From assembly GCF_014645835.1 (NCBI RefSeq), contig NZ_BMMM01000003.1, positions 124,001 through 188,000 on the forward strand: a DNA stretch of 64,000 nucleotides, given 5' to 3'. The DNA is from Streptomyces albiflavescens. Lineage in GTDB: Bacteria > Actinomycetota > Actinomycetes > Streptomycetales > Streptomycetaceae. Positions 42,028 to 50,247 of this stretch are shown here, one piece after another (the stretch's first letter is position 1; every line of letters starts with the position of its first letter). A program made the position numbers and the translations under genes. Under the pieces are notes generated by a model. That model made no database searches, was not told where the DNA came from, and saw only the letters and a program-made list of their open reading frames with translations.

Positions 42028-44196
42028 CTACAGGGAGGCCAGTGCCGGCAACCCGGCGGAGTCGCCCAGCTCGGCCCAGACCGTCTTGCCGTGGCGGGCG
42101 TGGCGAGTTCCCCAGTGCTCGGCGAGTTGGGCCACCAGGAGCAGGCCGCGTCCTCCCTCGTCGAAGACACGGGCCCGGCGCAGGTGCGGGGTGGTACTGC
42201 TGTCGTCGGAGACCTCGCACATGAGGGTGCGGTCGTGAATCAGGCGCAACCTGATGGGCGGCCGGCCATAGCGGATGGCGTTGGTGACCAGCTCGCTGAC
42301 CACCAGTTCGGTGGTGAAGTCGAGCTTCTCCAGGCCCCAGGCGGTCAGCTGCCGGGAAACGCTCGACCGGGCTCCGGAGACGGCGGCGGGATCTGCTTCC
42401 AGCTCCCAGGTGGCGACCTGGCGGGCCCCGAGTCCGCTGGTGCGGGCCAGGAGCAGCGCGACATCGTCCTCCGGTCGAGCCGGCAGCAACGCGTCGAGCA
42501 CGGTGTCGCAGGCGGCCTCCAGGGAGGCCACGGGCTGGGCAAGGACATGGCGCAGCCTGGTGAGGCCCGCCTCGATGTCGTGGTCGCCGGCTTCGAGCAG
42601 GCCGTCGGTGTAGAGGGCGAGGAGGCTGCCTTCGGGCACATCGAATTCCGCCGCCTCGAAGGGCAGGCCGCCCAGACCCAGTGGCGGGCCTGGCGGCAGG
42701 TCGAGGATGTCGACGGCGCCGTCCCGGGGCACCACGGCGGGCAATACATGCCCGGCACGGGCGAGGGTGCAGCGGCGGGAGACGGGGTCGTAGACGGCGT
42801 ACAGGCAGGTGGCGCAGATGTCCCCTTCGCCTTCCCCGTCCTGGTCGGCAGTGGCCTCGGAGGACAGACGGATAACAACGTCGTCCAGATGCGTGAGCAG
42901 TTCGTCGGGCGGCAGGTCGATGTCGGCCAGGGTGCGTACCGCGGTCCGCAGGCGGCCCATGGTGGCAGCGGCGTGGATGCCGCGGCCGACCACGTCGCCC
43001 ACCACCAGGGCGACACGGGCGCCGGACAACGGGATGACGTCGTACCAGTCGCCGCCCACGCCGAACTCGGCGCCCGCCGGGAGATAACGGAAGGCGACCT
43101 CCACGGCGGACTGCCGCGGCATACGCCGTGGGAGCAGGCTGCGCTGCAGGGCGAGTGCGGTGGCACGCACTTGCGTATAGCGGAGGGCGTTGTCGACGGC
43201 CACGGCCGCCCTGGCGGCGATGTCCTGCACAGAGAGCAGATCCGCGTCGTCGAAGAGTTCGCGCCTGCGGTATCGGAAGAACTGGGCGACACCCAGGGTG
43301 GTGCCACGCGCGCGCAGCGGTACCACCAGCCTCGAGTGAATTCGGTGGGCACCGACGGCGAAGCCGGGATCAACGGCCGCCGCCGAACGGTCCGGAAGGT
43401 GGGAGGCGTCGAAGTGGTGTCGGGAGGGCCGCCCGGTGGTCAGAGCGCGGTCCGGTGGAGAGCCCACCGGGTAGGTGTGAAGCTGCTCCAGGGCAATCGT
43501 CGGTTCCGGGGAGCCCTCGGCCACGGACCGCTGCGCGGTCCGGCGCAGCACGAGCGGGCTCTTTGCCGGGGTGTCGCGACCCTCGAGCGCGGAGTCGAGC
43601 AGGTCGACGGTGACGAGGTCGGCGAAGTGCTCGATGGCGAGGTCTGCCAGCTCGTCGGCAGTGCGGGTGATGTCCAGGGTGGTCCCGATGCGCATGCTCG
43701 CCTCGTTCACCACCGACAGCCGCCACCGCAGCCGGCGTTCCCTCTCCTCCTGGAACGCCAGGGCGCCCCGCTCGGACGTGCGGTCCACGTAGTCGGTCGC
43801 CCCCGCCATCAGCTTGCGCGCGGCCGCGCTGATCAGCTCGGGATCGTTCGTCAGCCGGGGCATCTCCTCGAGCAGTCTGTCGACGATGACTCCCTGCCCG
43901 AGGCGAAAGGCCCGCAGCATGACGCTGACGGGCTTCCCGTGCCGAGCCAGCAGGCGCGCACGCTCCATATCCGCGGCCGGCGGTTCGATCTCGCCCGGAT
44001 CGATGCCGTGCTCAAGGCCGAACAGAACGGCGGCAACGTGCTCGGCGATGTTCCGCGATGCCATGACGTCCGGGTCTTCCCACAGCTCGGGAAGGTCACG
44101 CCGCAGGGCCCCCTCCACTTCCCGGGTCAGCGCGGCCGTCTTCAGGCTGAGCTCACGCGCGGCACAGGACAGAAGACTGTCGGCGGTGAAATCCAC
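42028..44196 (-). CDS. SpoIIE-type PP2C phosphatase with GAF and HATPase domains
   Basis: A 722-residue multidomain regulator. Residues about 1-150 form a helical domain like the RsbR/PucR N-terminal region (ARHGKPVSVMLRAFRLGQG); a GAF domain follows (about 190-335, ending in SVQDIAARAAVAVDNALRYT); then a PP2C/SpoIIE phosphatase with GVGGDWYDVIPLSGARVALV and LALYTDGLLEAG (about 375-590); the end is an anti-sigma-type histidine-kinase-like ATPase with VVSELVTNAIRYG and GRGLLLVAQLAEHWG. Such proteins tune partner-switching of SigB-like sigma factors by dephosphorylating anti-sigma antagonists. No sigma or antagonist gene is adjacent. It has no membrane segment, so the signal is cytosolic. Confidence 0.88.
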   Translation of the reverse strand: MDFTADSLLSCAARELSLKTAALTREVEGALRRDLPELWEDPDVMASRNIAEHVAAVLFGLEHGIDPGEIEPPAADMERARLLARHGKPVSVMLRAFRLGQGVIVDRLLEEMPRLTNDPELISAAARKLMAGATDYVDRTSERGALAFQEERERRLRWRLSVVNEASMRIGTTLDITRTADELADLAIEHFADLVTVDLLDSALEGRDTPAKSPLVLRRTAQRSVAEGSPEPTIALEQLHTYPVGSPPDRALTTGRPSRHHFDASHLPDRSAAAVDPGFAVGAHRIHSRLVVPLRARGTTLGVAQFFRYRRRELFDDADLLSVQDIAARAAVAVDNALRYTQVRATALALQRSLLPRRMPRQSAVEVAFRYLPAGAEFGVGGDWYDVIPLSGARVALVVGDVVGRGIHAAATMGRLRTAVRTLADIDLPPDELLTHLDDVVIRLSSEATADQDGEGEGDICATCLYAVYDPVSRRCTLARAGHVLPAVVPRDGAVDILDLPPGPPLGLGGLPFEAAEFDVPEGSLLALYTDGLLEAGDHDIEAGLTRLRHVLAQPVASLEAACDTVLDALLPARPEDDVALLLARTSGLGARQVATWELEADPAAVSGARSSVSRQLTAWGLEKLDFTTELVVSELVTNAIRYGRPPIRLRLIHDRTLMCEVSDDSSTTPHLRRARVFDEGGRGLLLVAQLAEHWGTRHARHGKTVWAELGDSAGLPALASL

Positions 44197-44309
44197 ACTT
44201 ATGACGTTACGCCGTGCACATGCTCATGCGTTCCCGTGCGGTGCGGCACCCCACCAAAGGGGCTGGAACTCTCGTCAGCCCGTGGCACGGCGTCAGCGAG
44301 CGGAATCCG

Positions 44310-45572
44310 TCACTCGCCCTCTTCCGCCAGCGCCCGTGTGATGCGGTCGGAGGCTCGCCGGGCCTCCGTCGTCGGGTCGGATCCGGCGAGGACCTTCGTC
44401 ATGTAGGCCTTGATCGGGTTGTCGGCCTCGACGGCGGCCCACTGGGGCGAGGAAGGGGTCGCCCGGCCCTGCGCGGCACCCGCCGCCATGGCCGCGACTC
44501 CCTCGTCACCCGCCACCGCTCCGGCGAGGGTGGTCTTGTTGGGCACGTAGCTCATCGTCCGGGCCAGCTCGGTCTGCCATGTGGCGCCGGCCAGGGCCGC
44601 GACGACGGCTGTGGCACCGGGCCGGTCGTTCGTGTTCTTCGGTACGACGAGGTCGGAGCCGCCGGTGAAGACCGCGCCGGGCTCGGCGGCCGTCCTGCCG
44701 GGCACGGGGAAGAAGCCCAGCTTCCCCTTGAGTGCGGGGTTCGCCCGCTCGATGGCCTGAGCGAGCCCGGGCACGGCCACGAGCTGGGCGACTCTCCCCT
44801 TCGCGAACACTCCGGCCTGCGGCGGGTGTTCCTCGTCGGCGTCCACAGGTCCTTTGCCGAGTGCTTGCAGCCGCCGGTAGAAATCCATGCCCCGCAGCGC
44901 GGCCGGCGTCTGCAGCGTGCCCTCCCAGGTCCCGGCGGAGGCCTTCTTGGCGAGGTCGCCGCCCTCGTCCCAGATGAATCCGGCGAGGGTGTACCAGTCC
45001 TGTCCCGCGAGATAAATCCCCTGGTTTCCGGAGGAGTTGAGTCGCTCGGTGTCCGCGAGCCACTCGTCGCGGGTCTTCGGCGGCTGCTTGACACCGGCCC
45101 GGGCGAACAGGTCCTTGCGGTAGATGACGACCCGGTTCGCCGCGTACCAGGGGATGCCGAACTGGCGGGTGTTGAAGCGGCCGGGCTCGGCGAGGCCCGG
45201 CAGCCAGTCGTTCATGCCCCAGTCGCGCATCGACTCGAGGGTCAGGTCGCTCAGTCCGCCGCCGTCCACGTACTGAGCGACCTGGGTGTTGCCCACCTCG
45301 ATGACGTCGGGCGCACCCTTGTCCTCCCGTTTGAGCGCCGCCTGGACCTTCTCGCCGATCCCGGTCCATTCCTGAATGCGGATGTCGAGGCGCAGATCGC
45401 CATGCCTCCGCTCGAAGTCCGCGGTGAACCGCTTCAGGAAGTCCTTGGACGCGCTGCCCTTCATCAGCCACACCGTCACGGTCCGCCGGTCCGTACCGCC
45501 TTCCGGCAGGACACCGCAGGCGGTGAGGAGAGAGGCGGCGACGCATACGACGGCGAGGAGGCGGTGTCTCAC
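44310..45572 (-). CDS. Sugar ABC transporter substrate-binding lipoprotein (no local permease)
   Basis: A 420-residue family 1 solute-binding lipoprotein with lipobox LLTACGVLP (Cys about 19). The mature protein starts RTVTVWLMKGSASKDFLKRF and contains GAPDVIEVGNTQVAQYVDGG and FFPVPGRTAAEPGAVFTGGS, a pattern like oligosaccharide (for example chitooligosaccharide or beta-glucan) binders. No permease or ATPase genes are adjacent: the phosphatase gene lies downstream. A DasR-type site TTGGT-ATGG-ACCAA lies 85 bp upstream of the start, and CBM3-GH16 and GH20 genes precede it on the same strand. Confidence 0.88.
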   Translation of the reverse strand: MRHRLLAVVCVAASLLTACGVLPEGGTDRRTVTVWLMKGSASKDFLKRFTADFERRHGDLRLDIRIQEWTGIGEKVQAALKREDKGAPDVIEVGNTQVAQYVDGGGLSDLTLESMRDWGMNDWLPGLAEPGRFNTRQFGIPWYAANRVVIYRKDLFARAGVKQPPKTRDEWLADTERLNSSGNQGIYLAGQDWYTLAGFIWDEGGDLAKKASAGTWEGTLQTPAALRGMDFYRRLQALGKGPVDADEEHPPQAGVFAKGRVAQLVAVPGLAQAIERANPALKGKLGFFPVPGRTAAEPGAVFTGGSDLVVPKNTNDRPGATAVVAALAGATWQTELARTMSYVPNKTTLAGAVAGDEGVAAMAAGAAQGRATPSSPQWAAVEADNPIKAYMTKVLAGSDPTTEARRASDRITRALAEEGE

Positions 45573-45656
45573 GAGGGGTCCTGTTCTGTCTTGCGGACAG
45601 GGGCAAGGGGCCCGACGTGGGGGACGAGCTCAGCGCTCGCACGGGTGTTCTGGATT

Positions 45657-45670
45657 TTGGTATGGACCAA
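45657..45670. promoter_or_regulatory. dre-like site upstream of binding protein
   Basis: TTGGTATGGACCAA has perfect 5-bp arms and fits the DasR-type pattern TGGT-N4-ACCA. It lies between the GH16 stop and the binding-protein start, so the latter may have its own regulated promoter. Confidence 0.6.
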
Positions 45671-45687
45671 TCGACCCCGTCAAGGGT

Positions 45688-47103
45688 TCAGCTTCCGGGC
45701 ACGGTGTCCTCGAAGGCGGTTCCGGCGGCGCGGTACGCGGCGACCTTGGCGGTCACCTGGGCGGGGCTGAGGACCTGATCCTTGATGTGCAGCACGTAGT
45801 CGACCTGTTCGTCGTAGGCGCGGGCTGTCGTGCTGGTCTGCCCGGCCAGGTCGATGAGCCACTGGTTGAAGTTGATCGACATGGGGCGCTCCGGCAGATA
45901 CGCGGCGTCGTGCGTGCCGAAGAGCTGTCCGTCGATGTAGTACCTGATGCTGCTGCCGTCGATCGTCAGGATCAGGTCGTGCCAGCCGCCGTAGCTCTGC
46001 CGGCCCTCGGTGTGCTGATTGACGGCCTGCCACGGGTCCGGGTTGTAGGTCTCCCAGGACGTCGTGTAGAGGATGTTCGAGGGCTCGCCCCAGCCGCCGT
46101 TGGGCAGATACTCGAAGTCGTACTCGGAGTAGTCGTCGGCCATCGGCGCGGTGAGGTCGTTGATGGTGAAGAACGTCTGCACGAGGTGGTCGCCGTCCGG
46201 GCCCGTCCTGGGCGCGTCGGAGAACTTGACGCGTGCCGCGTACGTCCCGTTCTTGAACTTCGTCGCCTTGGTGAGGACTTCGGTCTGCTCCGTCGAGGCG
46301 CCGGTCCCCGCGGTCGATGTCTCCAGGTTCATCAGCGAGTTGCCGCCGGAGCTCACGAAGGTGACGTTCTCCGGGGCCCAGGTCGCGCCGGGCACACCGG
46401 GCCCACCGGAGTTGGAGCGGACGGTCCAGCCGTGCTCGGAGATCTTCGGATCCGTGTGACCGGTGTAGTCGAAGTCGTCGAAGAGCGCGGCGCCGTCGGC
46501 GGGCGGGTCGGTCGGATCGGGGTCCGGGTCGGGGTCGTTGCTCGCGGGAGCGGTTCCCCACACGAGCGTGTTCGCGCGCGTCGCCGTCACCTTGCCCCAG
46601 TTCGCGTACGAGGTCTGCGTGGCACCGAAGGAGTAGTCGTCGCTCTGGTTCAGGGTCTGCCAGTCCGAGCGGTAGAAGCGCAGCTGCATGTCGCCGGTGT
46701 CGGCGCCGGCCGCGAGGCTGCCCGCGCCGGAGGTGAAGCCGATCTCCAGGTAGCGGTCGGCCGTCGCCGTCGGCTGCGTGAGGGTTCCGAAGGTGCCGGT
46801 GATGTTGGCGCAGCCCTTCACCGCCCAGGAACACGCGAAGCGATAGGCGGTGCTCGCCGAGTCCGCCTTGAAGTAGTAGCGGATCTTGACCTCGCTCAAC
46901 TGCAGCGATCCGCTACCGGTGTTGGTGACTTTCAGCCAGGGCTCGCTCTGGTCGGCGCTCGCACCGGTCGCGCTGGTGCGGTACTGCACGCTGAGGCCGT
47001 CGGCGGCCGCGGTGGCGGGCAGGGCGGTGAGTCCGGCGAGGGCGAGCCCGGCGGCTGCCGCGACGCCGATGGCCGTTCGCATTCTGGCGCCTTGTCGGTT
47101 CAT
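45688..47103 (-). CDS. Secreted glycoside hydrolase, CBM3 plus GH16-like domain
   Basis: A 471-residue secreted enzyme. An Ala-rich signal peptide (to about residue 33) precedes a CBM3 cellulose-binding-type domain (about 36-185: EPWLKVTNTGSGSLQLSEVK, GFTSGAGSLAAGADTGDMQL, WGKVTATRANTLVWGTAP), then an acidic Pro linker NDPDPDPDPTDPP, then a GH16-like jelly roll with the catalytic motif E-Y-D-F-E in DDYSEYDFEYLPNGGWG. GH16 enzymes cleave beta-1,3/1,4-glucans and related polymers. ATG 47103 follows GGAGG (47110-47114). A tnpB element lies immediately upstream, separating it from the GH20 gene with which it probably formed an operon. Confidence 0.85.
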   Translation of the reverse strand: MNRQGARMRTAIGVAAAAGLALAGLTALPATAAADGLSVQYRTSATGASADQSEPWLKVTNTGSGSLQLSEVKIRYYFKADSASTAYRFACSWAVKGCANITGTFGTLTQPTATADRYLEIGFTSGAGSLAAGADTGDMQLRFYRSDWQTLNQSDDYSFGATQTSYANWGKVTATRANTLVWGTAPASNDPDPDPDPTDPPADGAALFDDFDYTGHTDPKISEHGWTVRSNSGGPGVPGATWAPENVTFVSSGGNSLMNLETSTAGTGASTEQTEVLTKATKFKNGTYAARVKFSDAPRTGPDGDHLVQTFFTINDLTAPMADDYSEYDFEYLPNGGWGEPSNILYTTSWETYNPDPWQAVNQHTEGRQSYGGWHDLILTIDGSSIRYYIDGQLFGTHDAAYLPERPMSINFNQWLIDLAGQTSTTARAYDEQVDYVLHIKDQVLSPAQVTAKVAAYRAAGTAFEDTVPGS

Positions 47104-47121
47104 CTGATTCCTCCGTGAATA

Positions 47122-47141
47122 CTCCGCCTTTCAGGGCGGAG
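47122..47141. repeat. Left-end hairpin of the IS605-type element
   Basis: A 7-bp stem CTCCGCC/GGCGGAG with a 6-nt loop next to the presumed left boundary, the type of structure recognised by TnpA in this family. Confidence 0.65.
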
Positions 47142-47258
47142 AGGAAACGGGCTCCTGCGGAGCAGGACAGGGAAAGCCGATTCGCCGCCGGGGCGGATCG
47201 GCATCCAACAACCGGCTGTTTGCCGGGAGTTACACAATGGAGTGCTAGTTTGTGAGCT

Positions 47259-48458
47259 GTGACCACTCACGTGAGGCGGGCGTATCGGTACCGCTTCTAT
47301 CCGACTGATGCGCAGGCGGCCGAGTTGTCGCGCACGTTCGGGTGTGTGCGCAAGGTGTACAACATGGCGCTGGCCGCTCGTACCGATGCATGGACCCGGC
47401 GGCAGGAGCGGATCAACTACAACGCCACGTCGGCGATGCTGACGGCGTGGAAGAAGACCGAGGAGCTGGCCTACCTGTCCGAGGTGTCCTCTGTACCGCT
47501 GCAGCAGTGCCTGCGGCATCTGCAAGGGGCGTTCGTCAACTTCTGGGAGAAGCGGGGCAAGTACCCGCGCTTTAAGTCCAGGAAGAAATCCCGCCGCTGT
47601 GCCGAGTACACCTCGTCGGCGTTCCGGTACCGGAACGGCACTCTGACGCTGGCGAAGATGAAGGACCCGCTTCACATCGTGTGGTCGAGGCCTCTGCCCG
47701 AGGGGTCGGTGCCCACGACGGTGACCGTCTCGCAGGATCCGGCGGGACGCTGGTTCGTCTCGTTGCTCTGTGAGGACGCGTCGGTGAAGCCGCTCCCGGT
47801 CACGGATGCCGTGGTCGGGATCGACGCGGGGATCACCAGCCTGGTGACGTTTTCCACCGGGGAGAAGGTCACCAACCCGAGGTGCGAGCGTAGGGACCGG
47901 GTCCGCCTGGCGAAGGCGCAGCGGGAGCTGTCCCGCAAGACCAAGGGCGACGGCGCGAACCGGGCCAAGGCCCGCCGCAAGGTTGCCAAGATCCATGCCC
48001 GTATCGCCGACCGGCGCCGGGACCACCTGCACAAGCTGACCACTCGGCTCGTTCGTGAAAACCAAACGATCGTGATCGAGGACCTGACAGTCCGCACCAT
48101 GCTCAAGAACCACACGCTCGCCCGCGCCATCAGTGACGCGAGCTGGACCATGATGCGCTCCATGCTGGAGTACAAGACCGCCTGGTACGGAAGGGACCTG
48201 GTCGCCGTCGACCGCTGGTTCCCCTCCTCCAAGCTGTGCTCCATCTGCGGCACCCTGCAAGCGAGGATGCCACTCAGCGTCCGCACCTGGACCTGCGAGG
48301 GCTGCGGGGCGACCCATGACCGGGACGTGAACGCGGCCATCAACCTCAAGGCCGCCGGGCTGGCGGTTTCTGTCTGTGGAGCCGGTGTAAGACCTCAACG
48401 GAGCACTCCGGACGGGCAGTCGGCGACGAAGCAGAAAACCTCACAGCGCGAGCCGTGA
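47259..48458 (+). CDS. tnpB: TnpB RNA-guided endonuclease (IS605 family)
   Basis: A 399-residue TnpB. The N-terminal helix-turn-helix/OrfB part begins RRAYRYRFYPTDAQAAELSR; the RuvC active site is complete: Asp189 in VVGIDAGITS, Glu274 in IVIEDLTVRT and Asp356 in THDRDVNAAINLKAAG; the zinc ribbon has Cys327, Cys330, Cys346 and Cys349 (CSICG...CEGCG). In characterised members this nuclease, guided by an RNA from the element right end, cuts the empty donor or target site. The GTG start at 47259 has no strong Shine-Dalgarno. No frameshift is present, so it may be active; transposition would need TnpA from elsewhere. Confidence 0.93.
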   Translation: MTTHVRRAYRYRFYPTDAQAAELSRTFGCVRKVYNMALAARTDAWTRRQERINYNATSAMLTAWKKTEELAYLSEVSSVPLQQCLRHLQGAFVNFWEKRGKYPRFKSRKKSRRCAEYTSSAFRYRNGTLTLAKMKDPLHIVWSRPLPEGSVPTTVTVSQDPAGRWFVSLLCEDASVKPLPVTDAVVGIDAGITSLVTFSTGEKVTNPRCERRDRVRLAKAQRELSRKTKGDGANRAKARRKVAKIHARIADRRRDHLHKLTTRLVRENQTIVIEDLTVRTMLKNHTLARAISDASWTMMRSMLEYKTAWYGRDLVAVDRWFPSSKLCSICGTLQARMPLSVRTWTCEGCGATHDRDVNAAINLKAAGLAVSVCGAGVRPQRSTPDGQSATKQKTSQREP

Positions 48459-48492
48459 GAATCCCCCTCGTTTACGAGGGGGAGAAGTCAAC
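48340..48492 (+). ncRNA. Predicted omega (right-end) guide RNA scaffold
   Basis: By analogy with known TnpB systems the RNA covers the tnpB 3' end and the right-end hairpin (48462-48483), ending at 48492; the guide would be the flanking bases GATGTGTCTCCTCTCGAAGG (48493-48512). The extent of the 5' part is a guess. Confidence 0.45.
48462..48483. repeat. Right-end hairpin of the IS605-type element
   Basis: A 9-bp stem TCCCCCTCG/CGAGGGGGA with loop TTTA. On the minus strand it also contains the stop codon and last codons of the GH20 gene. Confidence 0.8.
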
Positions 48493-50034
48493 GATGTGTC
48501 TCCTCTCGAAGGCCGGGAGCCGTGGCTCCCGTCGTGGGGGATGAAGCGGTACGCCGAGGGCGTGCAGGCGTACCCGGTGATGCCGCAGACGGTGCGCGAA
48601 GTCCGGCCAGGGCCGGGGCGCCGACCAGGCGTTCTCGGCGAGAGCGCACAGCCGCGGGAACGCCCGGTACTCGATGTGCGCGGGCGTGGGCAGATACTCG
48701 GTCCACAACTGGGCCTGGGTGCCCAGGACTTGGCCGGCGGCTTCAGGCTCCCAGTCGGCTGCGGGGCGAAAGGCGTGGACGGCGTCCAGGCCGATCGGCG
48801 GGCCCGGCTGGGCGGGCGGCTCCTGTCGGCTCGCCGACTCCGCGTAGTCGAAATAGGTGGCCCGATGGGGCGCCATCACCACTTCGTGGCCGCGCCGGGC
48901 CGCGGCGAGACCGTCGGCCGCGTCCCGCCAGGGCAGCACGGTGAAGGAGCACGGCAGGGTCACCCCGTCCTCGTACCAGCCGAGGGGCTTGCGTCCACGG
49001 CGTACGAGGAACTCCCCGACGCGGCCCATGAACCAGCCGTGGAGCTGCTCGGGCCCGGCGAGCCCCTCCGCCCGCGCCCGGCTCCGGGCCTCCGAACGCG
49101 CCGCCCATTCGCCGGTGGGGCACTCGTCGCCGCCGACATGGATGTACGGCGAGGGGAAGGTGTCCATGACCTCGTCGAGGACGGTGCGGCAGAAGTCCAG
49201 GGCCTGGTCGTGGACGCCCAGCACCTGGTCGGACACACCCCACTCGGTCCACACGTCGAGCCGGCGGTCCGGGTCGTTGCCGAGCTCGGGGTAGGCGGCC
49301 AGGGCGGCCCGGACATGGCCGGGCATGTCGATCTCGGGTACGAGGGTGACGCCCCGCGCGGCCGCGTGGGCGACGAGACCGCTCAGCTCGGACCGCGTGT
49401 AGCTGCCGCCGTGCGGGATGCCGTCCCCGCGGGTCTCCGCACGCCGTGCTCCGATCTCGGTGAGCTTGGAGTAGGCAGCGACGGGCATCCGCCAGCCCTG
49501 GTCATCGGTGAGGTGCAGATGCAGGGTGTTGAGCTTGTGCAGTGCCAGCAGGTCGATGAATCGCCTTATGTACGCGGCTGGTTGGAAATGCCGGGCCACG
49601 TCGAGCATCGCCCCGCGCCACGCGTATCGCGGTACGTCGGTGATCCGCACACAGGGGAGGGTCCACGCGACACCGCGTACGGGGCGGCCGGCGAGAACGT
49701 CGGACGGCAGCAGTTGGCGCAGGGTCTGGACTCCGCGCAGCAGGCCGGTGGGGTCGGCCGCGTACAGGAGTATGGCGTCGGGGGTGACGGTCAGCCCGTA
49801 TCCCTCCCGGCCGAGAGCGGTGAGCGTCGGGTCGAGGGCGAAGGTGACCTGTCCGTCGGCGGTCGTGGGCAGGGGCAGCCCGGTGGCGGGGGCGAGGAGT
49901 TCGCGCAACAGCGCGGCGACGGCCTCGGTGCCGGGTGCCGCCTTGAGGCTCGTGCGCTCGTCGAAGGTGAACTGTCCCGATGTCACGACGAGTTGGCTCG
50001 GCGCGGGAAGCAGCGGTACATCGACTGCGGGCAT
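48472..50034 (-). CDS. Beta-N-acetylhexosaminidase, GH20
   Basis: A 520-residue GH20 enzyme without a signal peptide. It has the N-terminal GH20b domain (to about 130) and the catalytic TIM barrel with RGAMLDVARHFQPAAYIRRF, HLHLTDDQGWRMPV and the catalytic Asp-Glu pair in IHVGGDECPTGEW. It would remove terminal N-acetylglucosamine or galactosamine from short oligosaccharides in the cytosol. The last six codons (VDFSPS) and the stop are contributed by the right end of the tnpB element, so the native C-terminus was replaced, beyond the barrel. dre-like sites lie upstream, next to the divergent DasR-like gene. Confidence 0.92.
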   Translation of the reverse strand: MPAVDVPLLPAPSQLVVTSGQFTFDERTSLKAAPGTEAVAALLRELLAPATGLPLPTTADGQVTFALDPTLTALGREGYGLTVTPDAILLYAADPTGLLRGVQTLRQLLPSDVLAGRPVRGVAWTLPCVRITDVPRYAWRGAMLDVARHFQPAAYIRRFIDLLALHKLNTLHLHLTDDQGWRMPVAAYSKLTEIGARRAETRGDGIPHGGSYTRSELSGLVAHAAARGVTLVPEIDMPGHVRAALAAYPELGNDPDRRLDVWTEWGVSDQVLGVHDQALDFCRTVLDEVMDTFPSPYIHVGGDECPTGEWAARSEARSRARAEGLAGPEQLHGWFMGRVGEFLVRRGRKPLGWYEDGVTLPCSFTVLPWRDAADGLAAARRGHEVVMAPHRATYFDYAESASRQEPPAQPGPPIGLDAVHAFRPAADWEPEAAGQVLGTQAQLWTEYLPTPAHIEYRAFPRLCALAENAWSAPRPWPDFAHRLRHHRVRLHALGVPLHPPRREPRLPAFERRHIVDFSPS

Positions 50035-50067
50035 GGCGGAGGAGCCTTTCGCGACCGGATCGACCTT

Positions 50068-50077
50068 ACCAATTGGT
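50068..50077. promoter_or_regulatory. Palindrome ACCAATTGGT upstream of GH20
   Basis: A perfect 10-bp palindrome 34 bp upstream of the GH20 start, immediately followed by TTGGTCAACTGACC, a GGTC/GACC half-site pair. Candidate binding region of the divergent GntR regulator. Confidence 0.5.
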
Positions 50078-50104
50078 CAACTGACCTCTTGCGCGACTTG
50101 AAGG

Positions 50105-50116
50105 TGGCATAGACCA
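50105..50116. promoter_or_regulatory. dre-like site TGGC-ATAG-ACCA
   Basis: Fits TGGT-N4-ACCA with one mismatch, between GH20 and the GntR gene. Confidence 0.45.
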
Positions 50117-50182
50117 ATAGAGGCGTCAAGGGTCCTTGTGGCAAAGGGATTTGTGGCCGTGCTCGGAGGCATGACTCGTCAA

Positions 50183-50198
50183 CTGGTCAACCGGCCAG
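50183..50198. promoter_or_regulatory. dre-like site CTGGTC-AACC-GGCCAG
   Basis: A 16-bp imperfect palindrome with CTGGYC/GRCCAG arms, 50 bp before the GntR start; suited to autoregulation. Confidence 0.5.
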
Positions 50199-50247
50199 CT
50201 ACCATCGGCCTGACCAGCTGAAGGCGAACCGGGGAGCGGGCGAACCC

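Larger units (their letters stand above)
47117..48492 (+). mobile_element. IS200/IS605-type element carrying only tnpB
   Basis: Boundaries are inferred from subterminal hairpins: left end near 47117-47121 with stem CTCCGCC/GGCGGAG (47122-47141), right end at the GTCAAC ending at 48492 after stem TCCCCCTCG/CGAGGGGGA (48462-48483). Only tnpB is inside; the 140 bp before it cannot hold tnpA. It is inserted between GH20 and GH16 genes, opposite to their direction. As expected for this family there is no target duplication or long terminal inverted repeat. Confidence 0.75.
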
